Positions 1-8,317 are shown, counted from the stretch's first letter. The stretch: 64,000 nucleotides of DNA from Candidatus Pantoea deserta (GCF_003813865.1 NZ_RMVG01000006.1:62001-126000), one strand, 5' to 3'. The notes: generated from the sequence alone by a model not told the origin. Translations and numbers: made by a program.

Positions 1-389
1 AAATAGCAGTGAATGCCTTCGCCAAAGCGTCCAGCGCCTGCGACGGGCTGCGGCAGCGACAAGTTCGCCAGATTTAATGCTAACCATAACAGCGCCAGCC
101 CTGCCAGCCATCGCATTGCCGGCGGCTGGCGTCCGGCGATGCTAAGGGTAAAGGCTCCGGCAATAGCGCCTGTACCCAGAATAAACGCCAGCAGCAGCGC
201 GACCATCGCCATCAGCGCGCCGGTCTGCGACCAGTCCGTATAGCGACTATGCAGTACCCAACTGCTTAGCGCCCCGCACGGCAGTACGGCGGCAACCCAT
301 CCCGCCACGCGCCACGCGGTCGGCCAGGTGCGTCTGACCGGTTGCGCCGAGTCGCTGAGCCGATCGATAAAGGAGTCATGATTTCTCAT
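1..389 (-). CDS. NrsF-type (DUF1109) anti-sigma factor, 3' end cut by window edge
   Basis: Reading the minus strand from an ATG at 389 gives a protein starting MRNHDSFIDRLSDSAQPVRR that stays open to the window edge. After a short polar N-terminus it shows hydrophobic segments (GWVAAVLPCGALSSWVL, GALMAMVALLLAFILG, WLAGLALLWLALML). This is the pattern of the six-helix DUF1109/NrsF membrane anti-sigma factors. It overlaps the 3' end of the upstream ECF sigma gene by 14 bp, so the two are translationally coupled. NrsF proteins hold their cognate ECF sigma factor at the inner membrane and release it on oxidative or metal stress. The C-terminal part lies outside the window. Family assignment rests on topology and gene order rather than a clear motif. 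Confidence 0.75.
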   Translation of the reverse strand, partial: MRNHDSFIDRLSDSAQPVRRTWPTAWRVAGWVAAVLPCGALSSWVLHSRYTDWSQTGALMAMVALLLAFILGTGAIAGAFTLSIAGRQPPAMRWLAGLALLWLALNLANLSLPQPVAGAGRFGEGIHCY

Positions 390-930
390 GTTTACTGTTT
401 CCAGATTTACGAAGGTTGAGCATGGCGCGATGCAAAAGCGACTTGACGGCGGAAAGCGAGAGATTCGTTTCAGCCGCCGCCTGAGCCAGGCTCTGTTCAC
501 GCAAATGGACCGATTCCACAATCTGCCGCTGCCGCTCCGGCAAACTTCCCAGATAACCGGTTAAGGCCTCCTGACCGGCGCCGGCGTCATTTTGCTCAGC
601 CGGTTGCGCACGCAGGGCCTCTTCATCCTGAACTTCCCGGTTACGTCCACGCTGACGCAGCGCATCGATCGCTCTGGCCGAGGCGATAGCGGCCACCCAG
701 GGCAGCAACGGGCGACGCGGATCGTACGTATGACGAACCCGATGGATCGCCAGCAGCGTGTCCTGAATCACATCCTCAACCAGCGCATCGTCGGCGATTT
801 TTTTGCGCACCAATGCGCGAATGGCCGGAACCATCGCTTTCAATAACTGGTTATAGGCGTCTTTATCGCCAGCCTGCGCGCGGGCCATTAACGCTGGCCA
901 GTGCTGCGCGTGCGCGTCAGCTGCGGGCAT
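376..930 (-). CDS. ECF-family RNA polymerase sigma factor (SigF/NrsF type)
   Basis: A 184-residue protein of normal ECF length. Region 2 is visible around residues 25-95 (DALVEDVIQDTLLAIHRVRHTY, RPLLPWVAAIASARAIDALRQ). Region 4 lies around 125-175 (LGSLPERQRQIVESVHLREQSLAQAAAETNLSLSAVKSLLHRAMLNLRK) and contains the helix-turn-helix that reads the -35 element. No extra C-terminal domain is present. The next gene is an overlapping NrsF/DUF1109 anti-sigma factor, and the upstream genes on the same strand encode a DsbD-like thiol transporter and a peroxiredoxin. The likely regulon is therefore thiol or peroxide stress at the envelope. Family call is firm; target genes are inferred. Confidence 0.9.
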   Translation of the reverse strand: MPAADAHAQHWPALMARAQAGDKDAYNQLLKAMVPAIRALVRKKIADDALVEDVIQDTLLAIHRVRHTYDPRRPLLPWVAAIASARAIDALRQRGRNREVQDEEALRAQPAEQNDAGAGQEALTGYLGSLPERQRQIVESVHLREQSLAQAAAETNLSLSAVKSLLHRAMLNLRKSGNSKHEKS

Positions 931-990
931 CGCCTGGTCCAGCAGGCTGAATGGCCCGATAGGCTAAGGTATTATTCACTGATTACCTGC

Positions 991-2229
991 TCAGGTTTTC
1001 TTTTCGTGCCCGGCGGCCTGTTCCAGTGCCGTAATGACAATGCGCGGCGTGAGGACCTGAGGGAGTACGACAGGTTTTCCGCCGTCCGCAGGATAGACCA
1101 CATAGAGCGGCAAGCCTCCGCGCCCAAAATCACTCAGCGCCTGTTCAACATCCGGATTATATTTTGTGGAATCCGCCACCATGTAAATGGTGCTGGTTCG
1201 CGCCATCGCCGACTTCACCGCCTGCGTCGATAAAGACGTCCGATCGTTAACCTGACAGGTAATACACCAGGAGGCGGTGAAGTTAACCAGGACCGGTTTA
1301 CCCTGCCCTTTAATCGCGTCAACATTCTGCGGCGACCAGGCAACAGCGGCGGCGGCTTCAGCGTTCTCCGCGACGTCTGGGGACGTGGCCACGGTTTTCA
1401 GATTCAGCAGCGGCGGCACCATCAGCAGCACCGAAAACGCGGTCGCCAGGTGTAGCATCAGGTGGCGCCGCCCCATCATACGGCGTTTTTGCGCCATGCC
1501 ATAGAGCCAGGCCGCGAAGCTGAGCAGCAGGCAGCAGCCTAAAATCGCCGCCAGCGCCGCGGAACCCGCCTGACGTTCCAGTACCCAGATCAGCCAGCCA
1601 ACCGCGCCCAGCATCGGAAACGCCAGGCCCTGTTTCAGCGTGTTCATCCAGGCGCCGGGCGCAGGCAACCTGCGCGCCAGCAGCGGAAAAAAGGAGATCA
1701 GCGTAAACGGGGCGGCAAATCCGAGCGCCAGCGCCGTGAAAATTACGCTGCTGACCAGCGGCGGCTGCGTCAGCGCATAGCCGACCGCGCTGGCCATAAA
1801 GGGCGCGCTACAGGGGGTCGCTACAATAATCGCTAACGCGCCGGTCAGGGCCGACCCCGCCAGACCGCCGCGATTGCTGCCCACTTCCCCGACGCGTTGC
1901 AGCGTCAGCCCGACTTCAAACAGGCCACACAGGTTTAGCGCTGACGCCAGCATCACCAGAATTAACAGCGCAATCACCAGCGGCGACTGTAGCTGAAAAC
2001 CCCAGCCCACTGACGCCCCGCCCGCTCGCGCCAGCAGCAGCACGGCTACCAGCGCCAGCATGGTGACCAGAACGCCAAGCAAAAACGCCAGCCCTTCAGC
2101 GCGGGCATACGCGGGCTTATCGTGATGGCGGAGCAGGCTCAGGGCTTTTAAGGAAATAACCGGGAACACGCACGGCATCAGATTAAGGATAAGGCCGCCC
2201 AGAAAGGCGGCGGCAATGGCTGTCAGCAT
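991..2229 (-). CDS. DsbD-like thiol:disulfide interchange protein (transmembrane plus thioredoxin domains)
   Basis: A 412-residue membrane protein. The DsbD transmembrane domain has the two conserved cysteines in NLMPC (C20) and VATPCSAPFM (C140), which relay electrons across the inner membrane. After about eight hydrophobic helices, a periplasmic thioredoxin-like domain follows with the active site WCITC (C322/C325). The N-terminal periplasmic alpha domain of classic DsbD (about 570 residues) is missing, as in short ScsB/CcdA-thioredoxin fusions. It lies 24 bp after a secreted peroxiredoxin and 60 bp before the ECF sigma gene on the same strand. A natural role is to pass cytoplasmic reducing power to that peroxiredoxin; the partnership is inferred from adjacency. 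Confidence 0.88.
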   Translation of the reverse strand: MLTAIAAAFLGGLILNLMPCVFPVISLKALSLLRHHDKPAYARAEGLAFLLGVLVTMLALVAVLLLARAGGASVGWGFQLQSPLVIALLILVMLASALNLCGLFEVGLTLQRVGEVGSNRGGLAGSALTGALAIIVATPCSAPFMASAVGYALTQPPLVSSVIFTALALGFAAPFTLISFFPLLARRLPAPGAWMNTLKQGLAFPMLGAVGWLIWVLERQAGSAALAAILGCCLLLSFAAWLYGMAQKRRMMGRRHLMLHLATAFSVLLMVPPLLNLKTVATSPDVAENAEAAAAVAWSPQNVDAIKGQGKPVLVNFTASWCITCQVNDRTSLSTQAVKSAMARTSTIYMVADSTKYNPDVEQALSDFGRGGLPLYVVYPADGGKPVVLPQVLTPRIVITALEQAAGHEKKT

Positions 2230-2253
2230 AATAAGCTCACTCAGACAAAGGGG

Positions 2254-2811
2254 TTACGCCGGATTGGCCTGACGATATTTTTTCACCGCCTCCAGGGCTT
2301 TCTGAATATGCGCATCCGGGTTCTTGTCGGTATAGCTGAGCAGCACTTTTCCGTCAGGCGCGATCACATAAGACGTGCGGTCAGAGAGCGTTTTGCCTTT
2401 GAACACCATGGTGCTTTTATACTCGGCAGCCACTTTCGCGCCCGGATCGGCGGCGACAGTAAACTTGTCCCGGCACTCCAGCTGCGAGAATTTAGCAATC
2501 TGCTCGGTATTGCCTGCGGTGACGCCAATGACAGTGGCGCCCTGCTTGTTAAATTCATCCGTCGCCTCCGCGAAGTCATGCGCCTCCAGCGTGCAGCCTG
2601 CGCTAAATGCCGCCGGAAAGAAGTAGAGCACGACCGGGCCTTTCTGCAATGCCTGCTGTAGCGAGAAGGTGGTGGCCTTGCCCGCCAGCGCAGCGTCGAG
2701 TTTGAAATCAGGCGCGTTGTCGCCGACCTGTAGCGCGGCAAAGGCGCTGGTTGCGGGCAAGCTCAGGGCGAGCAGCGTGGCAGCGGCCAGTGTTTTCAGC
2801 GTATCTTTCAT
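2254..2811 (-). CDS. Secreted peroxiredoxin (AhpC/TSA, BCP-like)
   Basis: A 185-residue protein with a signal peptide (MKDTLKTLAAATLLALSLPATSAFA) followed by an AhpC/TSA fold (LQVGDNAPDFKLDAAL, VVLYFFPAAFSAGCTLEAHDF). The peroxidatic cysteine sits in FSAGCT; a second cysteine in LECRDKF could resolve it. The ATG at 2811 is preferred over the one at 2817 because AAGGA lies 6 bases before it. First gene of the apparent minus-strand unit peroxiredoxin, DsbD-like, ECF sigma, NrsF. Peroxiredoxins reduce peroxides with thiol electrons, and the signal peptide puts this one in the periplasm, next to the DsbD-like thioredoxin domain. Confidence 0.88.
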   Translation of the reverse strand: MKDTLKTLAAATLLALSLPATSAFAALQVGDNAPDFKLDAALAGKATTFSLQQALQKGPVVLYFFPAAFSAGCTLEAHDFAEATDEFNKQGATVIGVTAGNTEQIAKFSQLECRDKFTVAADPGAKVAAEYKSTMVFKGKTLSDRTSYVIAPDGKVLLSYTDKNPDAHIQKALEAVKKYRQANPA

Positions 2812-2967
2812 ATACATTCCTTTCTCTCGGATAGGGAACAGGCGGAGTTGCCTGACGACCTTAATAAGAGTTTCGTCGACGAGCGCAAAAAGGTTTCGCT
2901 AGTGGAAAAAAAAGCTGAGGCGTTTGACGCGCTGGGCAAAGAGGCTGCGGCTGCGTTTCCTGTGTTA

Positions 2968-3012
2968 GCAGGATGGGCAGGATGGGCACGATGGGCAGGA
3001 TGGGCACGATGG
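2968..3012. repeat. Five tandem copies of a 9-bp unit
   Basis: Five uninterrupted copies of GCA(G/C)GATGG, with the fourth base alternating G,G,C,G,C. The tract lies just before the start of a broken rpn gene. No function is apparent; such tracts change length by slippage. Confidence 0.9.
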
Positions 3013-3035
3013 CCGTGGGCGAGGATCGCACAAGG

Positions 3036-3481
3036 ATGAAAAAGAGCCAGACACCGACGCCGCATGATGCGGTATTTAAAACCTTTCTCTCACACTCCGC
3101 TACCGCGCGCGATTTTATGGCGCCGCACCTGCCGCCCACGCTGCTGACAATTTGTGACCTGAGCAGCTTAAGGCGCTGATACATTATGTGTTTCAGGCTG
3201 GTGAAACGCCGGATGTGAAAGCGATGATTCGCGAACTGGCACAGCGCGTGTCGCAGCATGAGGATGAACTGATGACCCTTGCACAACAACTTGAACAGAT
3301 CGGCCGGAAACAAGGTCTCGAACAAGGTATTGAGCAAGGGCTGGCGCAAGGCCGCCGCCCTGGCGAGCAGGAAGCCAGCATGAAGATCGCCCCTAACCTG
3401 CTGAAAAAAGGCATGGATATGGCGTCAGTAGTAGAGATGACCGGTCTGTCAGAGGAGGATCTTAAACAGATCAATCATTAG
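3036..3481 (+). pseudogene. Rpn family (Transposase_31, PD-(D/E)XK) nuclease remnant with internal deletion
   Basis: The first 46 codons ([20 protein letters not shown]...LTICDLSSL) match the N-terminus of the intact Rpn-like gene at 25865-26815. At about 3170 the sequence jumps to its C-terminal region ([42 protein letters not shown]...) in another reading frame. Roughly 200 codons holding the nuclease core are missing, and the join puts a TGA directly after the N-terminal part. The C-terminal piece keeps the family's low-complexity G-x-x-x-G/Q-rich stretch and ends MTGLSEEDLKQINH. Rpn proteins promote RecA-independent recombination; this copy cannot make a nuclease. Confidence 0.85.
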
Positions 3482-3537
3482 GCCAGCCTGCGCGGTCGAT
3501 ATGAAAAGGCGGCGGTATGCCGCCGCTGGTTTGCTGG

Positions 3538-4221
3538 CTACTGCGCGACCTGTTTCAGCAACTGCGTCGCCGTCGCTGCTGACGAACCCGGATTCTGACC
3601 GGTGATCAGCAGGCCATCCTGCACCACGTAGGAACCCCAGTCTTCCCCTTTCGAGTAGAGTCCCCCTTTGGCGATCAGCTCGTCTTCGACCAGGAAAGGC
3701 ACCACTTTTGTCAGGCCAACGCCCTCTTCTTCACTATTGGCAAAGCCGGTTACTTTTTTACCTTCAACCAGCGGACGGCCTGCGACGGTTTTGACATGAC
3801 GCAGCACCCCTGGCGCATGGCAGACCAGCGCAACCGGTTTCCCGGAGGTAATAAACTCTTCAATCAGCGCGATGGAATGTTGATCCTCTGCCAGATCCCA
3901 TAACGGACCGTGGCCGCCTGGATAAAAAACGGTGTCGAAGTCGGACGCGGCAACGCTATCGAGACGCACTGTAGCGGCCAGCTGAGCTTTGGCCTCGGCA
4001 TCCGCAGAAAAACGGCGGGTCAGCTCGGTCTGGGAATCCGGCTCATCGCTTTTCGGGTCCAGCGGCGGGTTGCCTCCCTTTGGCGATGCCAGCGTTATCT
4101 CTGCCCCTGCGTCTTTAAAGACGTAATAGGGGGCTGCCAGCTCTTCCAGCCAGAAACCGGTTTTACGGCCGGTATCCCCCAGCCGATCGTGTGAGGTCAA
4201 AACCATCAGAACTTTCATCGC
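3538..4221 (-). CDS. DJ-1/PfpI family protein (type 1 glutamine amidotransferase-like, possible glyoxalase III)
   Basis: A 227-residue protein from the ATG at 4221, preceded by GGAG at 7 bases. The DJ-1/PfpI fold is shown by MKVLMVLTSHD at the N-terminus, FDTVFYPGGHGPLWDLAED, and the nucleophile elbow VALVCHAPGVL with its cysteine. The GRKTGFWLEELAAPYYVFKDAGAEITLASPKGG stretch is typical of the Hsp31/class I-GAT subgroup, several of which detoxify methylglyoxal. Downstream of a NemR-like TetR regulator on the same strand. A near-identical operator precedes each of the two genes (4256-4270 and 4943-4957), so this is probably a regulated electrophile-defence enzyme. The exact substrate is not known. 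Confidence 0.85.
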   Translation of the reverse strand, partial: AMKVLMVLTSHDRLGDTGRKTGFWLEELAAPYYVFKDAGAEITLASPKGGNPPLDPKSDEPDSQTELTRRFSADAEAKAQLAATVRLDSVAASDFDTVFYPGGHGPLWDLAEDQHSIALIEEFITSGKPVALVCHAPGVLRHVKTVAGRPLVEGKKVTGFANSEEEGVGLTKVVPFLVEDELIAKGGLYSKGEDWGSYVVQDGLLITGQNPGSSAATATQLLKQVAQ

Positions 4222-4255
4222 TATTCTCCGTTTGGTCACTGTACACAGTTAAAAG

Positions 4256-4270
4256 TAGACCAGTCGTCTA
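4256..4270. promoter_or_regulatory. Probable operator of the NemR-like regulator, upstream of the DJ-1/PfpI gene
   Basis: TAGACCAGTCGTCTA is an inverted repeat with arms TAGAC and GTCTA. It sits 34 bases upstream of the DJ-1/PfpI start. An almost identical site precedes the TetR-family gene. Confidence 0.65.
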
Positions 4271-4316
4271 GGTTTTGCCGAAAAAAAAGCCGTTCCTGGA
4301 TGGTGGCGCACGCTTG

Positions 4317-4925
4317 TCAGGATGTCACATGAAGAGCGCGCTGCGTCACGGCCATCGCTGTGTTGAAAGGACCTTTGTTGCGTACAATTTTCACCATAAC
4401 GCTGGCGCCCAGCCAGAGCTGGTAAAGACTTTCCGCCACAACCTCAGGCGTCTCATCAGTCTGTAGCGAGCCGTCGGCTATACCCGCTTTGATCGCGTTT
4501 GTCAGCCGCATCACAATGGCTGCCGTGCCTTTCTCCAGCGTCAGCCGCATCGCCTCTGAAAGATCGGCCACTTCAGCTCCCAGCTTGACCGCCAGGCATT
4601 TACCCTGACAATCCTGAAAAGACTGGGTCTCCTGCCACTGCTGCCAGTAGCGCATCAGCCTCTGCTGCATCGTACCTTGCGCATGACCCAGCATGCCATC
4701 CATGCTGGACAGATAGTCGCTAAAATAGCGTTCAAGCATGGCAACGCCAAAAGCGTCTTTTGAAGCAAAGTAGTGATAGAAAGAGCCTTTCGGAACGCCA
4801 GCCTCGCCTAAAATCTCATTGAGACCCACAGCCGAATAGCCCTTGCTGGCCATAATGCGCTGGCCTGTCGCGAGGATGTGTTCACGGATGTCTGTTTTCT
4901 GCGGGGACTCGGCACTATTCATCAT
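4317..4925 (-). CDS. TetR-family regulator, NemR-like
   Basis: A 202-residue TetR/AcrR regulator. The N-terminal helix-turn-helix is IREHILATGQRIMASKGYSAVGLNEILGEAGVPKGSFYHYFASKDAFGVAMLERY, very close to E. coli NemR. The ligand domain keeps GKCLAVKLGAEVADLSEAMR, which lines up with the NemR segment holding its redox-sensing cysteine (Cys106). NemR represses electrophile-detoxifying genes and lets go when that cysteine reacts with quinones, methylglyoxal or hypochlorite. The gene is preceded by an inverted-repeat operator shared with the downstream DJ-1/PfpI gene, which fits autoregulation plus control of that enzyme. No strong ribosome site supports the first Met over the second (4922). Confidence 0.85.
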   Translation of the reverse strand: MMNSAESPQKTDIREHILATGQRIMASKGYSAVGLNEILGEAGVPKGSFYHYFASKDAFGVAMLERYFSDYLSSMDGMLGHAQGTMQQRLMRYWQQWQETQSFQDCQGKCLAVKLGAEVADLSEAMRLTLEKGTAAIVMRLTNAIKAGIADGSLQTDETPEVVAESLYQLWLGASVMVKIVRNKGPFNTAMAVTQRALHVTS

Positions 4926-4942
4926 GGTAAAATTTCAGTTAT

Positions 4943-4957
4943 TAGACCGGTCGTCTT
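4943..4957. promoter_or_regulatory. Probable autoregulatory operator of the NemR-like gene
   Basis: TAGACCGGTCGTCTT differs from the site at 4256-4270 in two of 15 bases. It lies 17 bases upstream of the regulator's start codon, where a bound repressor would block its promoter. Confidence 0.65.
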
Positions 4958-5192
4958 GGGCGGGTGTGTTTTTTACACAAAGTCTATCACAGTTTATGCC
5001 CTGTGTTTAAAGGGCTGAAAGATCAAAGAGAAGGGAAGATTCTGCAAAATATGGCTGGCAAGCAGTTCAGAGCGAAACGCGAGTAATCCACGCTGTCTGG
5101 CGCGACAGAACATAAAGACTGCCAGCCAGCGTCGTGCATCGCGCAGCGGAAAAAACGGCTTCGCCCAAAACCGGAGTGTTACGGCACGCGGC

Positions 5193-6059
5193 TTAGCGCC
5201 CTTTCTTTTTGCGGCCAGGCTGAGTAAACCGTTTACGGTTTCCGGCGCGTTCATCGCTCTTCTTCGGAGCGCTGCTGACAGCGGGCTTTTTCACTGCGCT
5301 ACTTTTCGCTGGCGCTTTCTTTTTGGCTGGCTTCTCTTCTGAAGAGGAGTTCTCAATCAGCTTAAAGAGTTCTGCCCGCTCTTCGTCAGTAAGATCGCGC
5401 CATTCACCCAGCGGAATGCCTTTAAGCGTGACGTTCATAATGCGCGTGCGTTCCAGCTTCATCACTTCAAAGCCAAAGTGCTTACACATACGGCGGATCT
5501 GACGATTAAGGCCCTGTACCAGGGTTATACGAAAAACAAAGGCAGACTCTTTCACCACTTTACATTTTTTAGTCACCGTACCGAGCATAGGCACGCCTGC
5601 GCCCATACCGATGATAAAATCGTCAGTGATCGGCTTATCTACGGTGACGACATACTCTTTCTCATGATTATTGCCTGCGCGCAGGATCTTGTTGACCAGA
5701 TCGCCGTGGTTTGTCAGAAAGATTAACCCCTGCGAATCTTTGTCCAGGCGGCCAATGGGAAAGATACGTTCGCTGTGGTTAACAAAATCACGAATATTAT
5801 CGCGCTCTTCCTCTTCCATCGTGGTGATGATGCCGACCGGCTTATTAAGCGCGATCAGCACCAGATTATCTTCGCTACGCGGTTCAATTAACTGGCCGTT
5901 CACTTTTACGCTGTCACCCGGATAGACCTGCGCGCCGACAGCGGCACGTTTGCCGTTGATAAACACGTTGCCCTGCTCGATGTAACGATCGGCATCGCGG
6001 CGCGAACAGATGCCGCTCTCGCTGATGTATTTGTTCAGGCGGGTGGATGAGTTAAGCAA
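5193..6059 (-). CDS. rluF: 23S rRNA pseudouridine(2604) synthase RluF
   Basis: A 288-residue protein nearly co-linear with E. coli RluF. An N-terminal S4 RNA-binding domain ([33 protein letters not shown]) is followed by the RsuA/RluB-type catalytic core with its aspartate in [20 protein letters not shown], and [28 protein letters not shown]. The lysine/alanine-rich C-terminal tail ends GRKKKGR, as in RluF. It isomerises uridine 2604 (and some 2605) of 23S rRNA. This is normally a chromosomal housekeeping gene, so its presence beside a plasmid replicon is unusual. Whether a second copy exists elsewhere cannot be seen here. Confidence 0.95.
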   Translation of the reverse strand: MLNSSTRLNKYISESGICSRRDADRYIEQGNVFINGKRAAVGAQVYPGDSVKVNGQLIEPRSEDNLVLIALNKPVGIITTMEEEERDNIRDFVNHSERIFPIGRLDKDSQGLIFLTNHGDLVNKILRAGNNHEKEYVVTVDKPITDDFIIGMGAGVPMLGTVTKKCKVVKESAFVFRITLVQGLNRQIRRMCKHFGFEVMKLERTRIMNVTLKGIPLGEWRDLTDEERAELFKLIENSSSEEKPAKKKAPAKSSAVKKPAVSSAPKKSDERAGNRKRFTQPGRKKKGR

Positions 6060-6367
6060 GAGAGACCTCCAAAAAGCGCGGACTATACAACAAACTTACG
6101 GGTAAATCCTGCCCTTCATGCAGGTTTGTCCGTTGTTCTTCCTCAGCGATGTTATCGCGGCGTCAGAGAGCGTTTATGTAGCACATTCAGGGCTGATTTT
6201 CTCCTGTCCCTGATGCCAGGCTTGCCATCGCCATCACAATTTCCGATGACCCGCTCTCTTGTAAGTTTGTAAGCTGCGTGACAACATCCGTACATGTATA
6301 TACATGTAACATCACGGCAGTTAACAAGGGCAGATAACAATTAACATCCCAGCTTAGCGAGGCACTT
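6060..6367. promoter_or_regulatory. rluF/permease intergenic region with an 18-bp perfect palindrome
   Basis: Divergent promoter region of about 310 bp. At 6291-6308 lies the perfect palindrome TACATGTATATACATGTA, 60 bases before the permease start. It contains a plausible -10 core (TATACA), so a dimeric repressor bound here would block the promoter. No other structure was recognised. Confidence 0.5.
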
Positions 6368-7816
6368 ATGACAGCGGAACTCCCGGCAACAGAGCGTGCG
6401 GGCGGTGAAGGCCAGCGTCTTTCCGAAACCCGATCGATTGATTTCATCCCCCACCGCGAACGTCACGGACATCCGTTCAGCCAGTTCACGCTGTGGTTTG
6501 GCGGTAACCTGCAAATTACCGCGATCGTAACCGGCGCGCTCGCGGTGGTGCTCGGCGGCGATGTTGTCTGGTCCATCGTCGGCCTGCTTGTCGGGCAGAT
6601 TATCGGCGCGGCGATCATGGCGCTGCACGCCGTACAAGGCCCGCGTCTGGGGCTGCCGCAGATGATTACCAGCCGCATTCAGTTCGGCGTCTTTGGCGCG
6701 GTAATCCCGCTGGTGCTGGTGTGTATTATGTATATCGGCTTTTCCGCCAGCGGCACGGTACTGGCGGGTCAGGCAATGGCGAAGCTGTTACATATCAGCA
6801 ATGCCGCTGGCATGATCCTGTTCAGCCTGATTATTGTGGTGATCGCGGTGCTGGGATATCGGGTGATCCATCAGCTGGGCAAGGTGGCGAGCATCATTGG
6901 CGTGCTGGCTTTTCTCTATCTGTTCATCACGCTGCTGTCAACGCACGATCTGTCGCAGGTCTGGCAGAATCGTCACTTCACCTTCTCTTCGTTTTTACTT
7001 GCTGTGTCGCTCTCTTCTTCCTGGCAGATAGCCTTCTGTCCCTATGTCTCTGACTACTCGCGCTACCTGCCGGAAGACGTTTCGGCTAAACGACTGTTCA
7101 GCGCCGTGTTTTTTGGTACCGTGCTGGGAACGCAGGCGTCTATGACGCTTGGCGTCATCGTGGCGGCTATCGCAGGCAGCGCTTTTTCCGGCAATGAGGT
7201 GGGTTACATTGTGGGCTTAGGCAGCAGCGCAACCATGGCGATGCTGATCTATTTTGCTATCTGCTTTGGCAAGATCACCTTTACGACGCTGAACGCCTAC
7301 GGCAGCTTTATGTCGCTGACCACTATCGTGTCAGGATTCAACCAGCAAACCTCTCTTAGCCAGCGTGGACGCATTACGTTTGTCGTTATGATGGTCGCCA
7401 TCGCCTGCGCCATCGCGCTGATAAGCGAACCGGCTTTCCTGAAGTCTTTTACCCACTTTCTGTTGTTCCTGCTGGCGTTTTTCGTGCCGTGGAGCGCCAT
7501 TAGCCTGACCGATTTTTATCTAATCACAAAGGGCCACATTGATATTCCGGCGCTGTCGCAGCCTGAAGGCCGCTATGGCCGCTGGAACTGGCAGGGTATT
7601 GCCACCTATTTTATCGGCGTGCTGATCCAGTTGCCCTTTATCGATAATCCGCTGCATCACGGTTCGCTGACCTGGATTTTCGCCGGGAATGATGTGTCGT
7701 GGATTATTGGCTGGTTTGCTACCGCCCTGCTGTGGCTGGGATGTTCACGCTGGGATCGTCGTGGGGCCTTGTCCGCGACGCGCTATCCTCACCTGGTGAA
7801 GCAAAGCGATGCCTGA
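6368..7816 (+). CDS. NCS1-family purine/cytosine permease
   Basis: A 482-residue inner-membrane transporter with about 12 hydrophobic segments. The N-terminus (FTLWFGGNLQITAIVTGALAVVLGGDVVWSIVGLLVGQIIGAAIMALHAVQGPRLGLPQMITSRIQFGVFG) is the conserved NCS1 signature region that forms the substrate and sodium or proton site; FCPYVSDYSRYLPEDVS and FVPWSAISLTDFYLI are further family motifs. Substrate is a nucleobase or related compound; which one is uncertain. The start is backed by GAGG five bases before the ATG. A diverged copy of its last 40 codons lies at 13188-13308, a relic of the fimbrial duplication. Confidence 0.88.
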   Translation: MTAELPATERAGGEGQRLSETRSIDFIPHRERHGHPFSQFTLWFGGNLQITAIVTGALAVVLGGDVVWSIVGLLVGQIIGAAIMALHAVQGPRLGLPQMITSRIQFGVFGAVIPLVLVCIMYIGFSASGTVLAGQAMAKLLHISNAAGMILFSLIIVVIAVLGYRVIHQLGKVASIIGVLAFLYLFITLLSTHDLSQVWQNRHFTFSSFLLAVSLSSSWQIAFCPYVSDYSRYLPEDVSAKRLFSAVFFGTVLGTQASMTLGVIVAAIAGSAFSGNEVGYIVGLGSSATMAMLIYFAICFGKITFTTLNAYGSFMSLTTIVSGFNQQTSLSQRGRITFVVMMVAIACAIALISEPAFLKSFTHFLLFLLAFFVPWSAISLTDFYLITKGHIDIPALSQPEGRYGRWNWQGIATYFIGVLIQLPFIDNPLHHGSLTWIFAGNDVSWIIGWFATALLWLGCSRWDRRGALSATRYPHLVKQSDA

Positions 7817-7836
7817 TTAGCGCATCTGTTATAAGG

Positions 7837-7865
7837 ACAGGAGCGGAGTTGCTGGCCGCTCCTGT
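7837..7865 (+). terminator. Hairpin after the permease gene
   Basis: ACAGGAGCGG and CCGCTCCTGT form a perfect 10-bp stem with a 9-base loop, 21 bases after the permease stop. No long T tract follows. The same stem with the same loop length recurs after the permease fragment at 13331-13359. Confidence 0.65.
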
Positions 7866-8317
7866 AGCCAGCAAGCCAAACATTTAATCAACAAACTCTT
7901 ACATCAGAGTGAACTTCTAAAAATGTCCTCCATTTTGAGAATCGTTGTTTAATTTTTTGTTTTTTTACCCCTCCAGACTACCTGCATATAGTGCTTCTCC
8001 TTCGGCGTGTTTTCGCCTGTTTTGAAATTAAAATTAACCTAAAAATAACATTGATTCCCAAATGATAAGGTTGTGAGTTTCTAAAGAAATAACAGCGTGA
8101 AAATCACGTGCTATGATGCAAGCGCAGCCCGAATTAGTGCTTTGAGTAACTGAATATATTTATCGCGCACCTCCATCGAAATTAATCAGAGAGTAAGGTC
8201 TTTGTGCCTTTATTCGGTCTGTTAAGGGGTATGGCTGATAAATTGTCTTTTCTCGAAGAGAAGGAACAATTTGCAGCTAATTTGATAAAACGGAATTTTA
8301 CAGGTGGAATGAATATT
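7866..8317 (+). promoter_or_regulatory. AT-rich leader region of fimbrial operon 1
   Basis: About 450 bp with no convincing gene, rich in A and T compared with its neighbours, as is common for H-NS-silenced fimbrial promoters. It matches the second operon's leader in length (about 454 bp). Only short similarity remains, for example TTTTGAGAATCGTTGTTT near 7932 and TTTTAATAATCGATGTTT near 13437. The two operons may therefore be controlled differently. Confidence 0.4.

Noticed and set aside
4994-5254. 86-codon minus-strand frame overlapping the end of rluF
   Set aside because: Overlaps the conserved rluF tail in another frame and has no ribosome site or known domain.
8204-8317. Upstream extension of the first DUF1120 subunit to an ATG at 8204
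   Set aside because: It would bury the signal peptide behind 38 polar residues; the ATG at 8318 has a ribosome site and matches the second copy.
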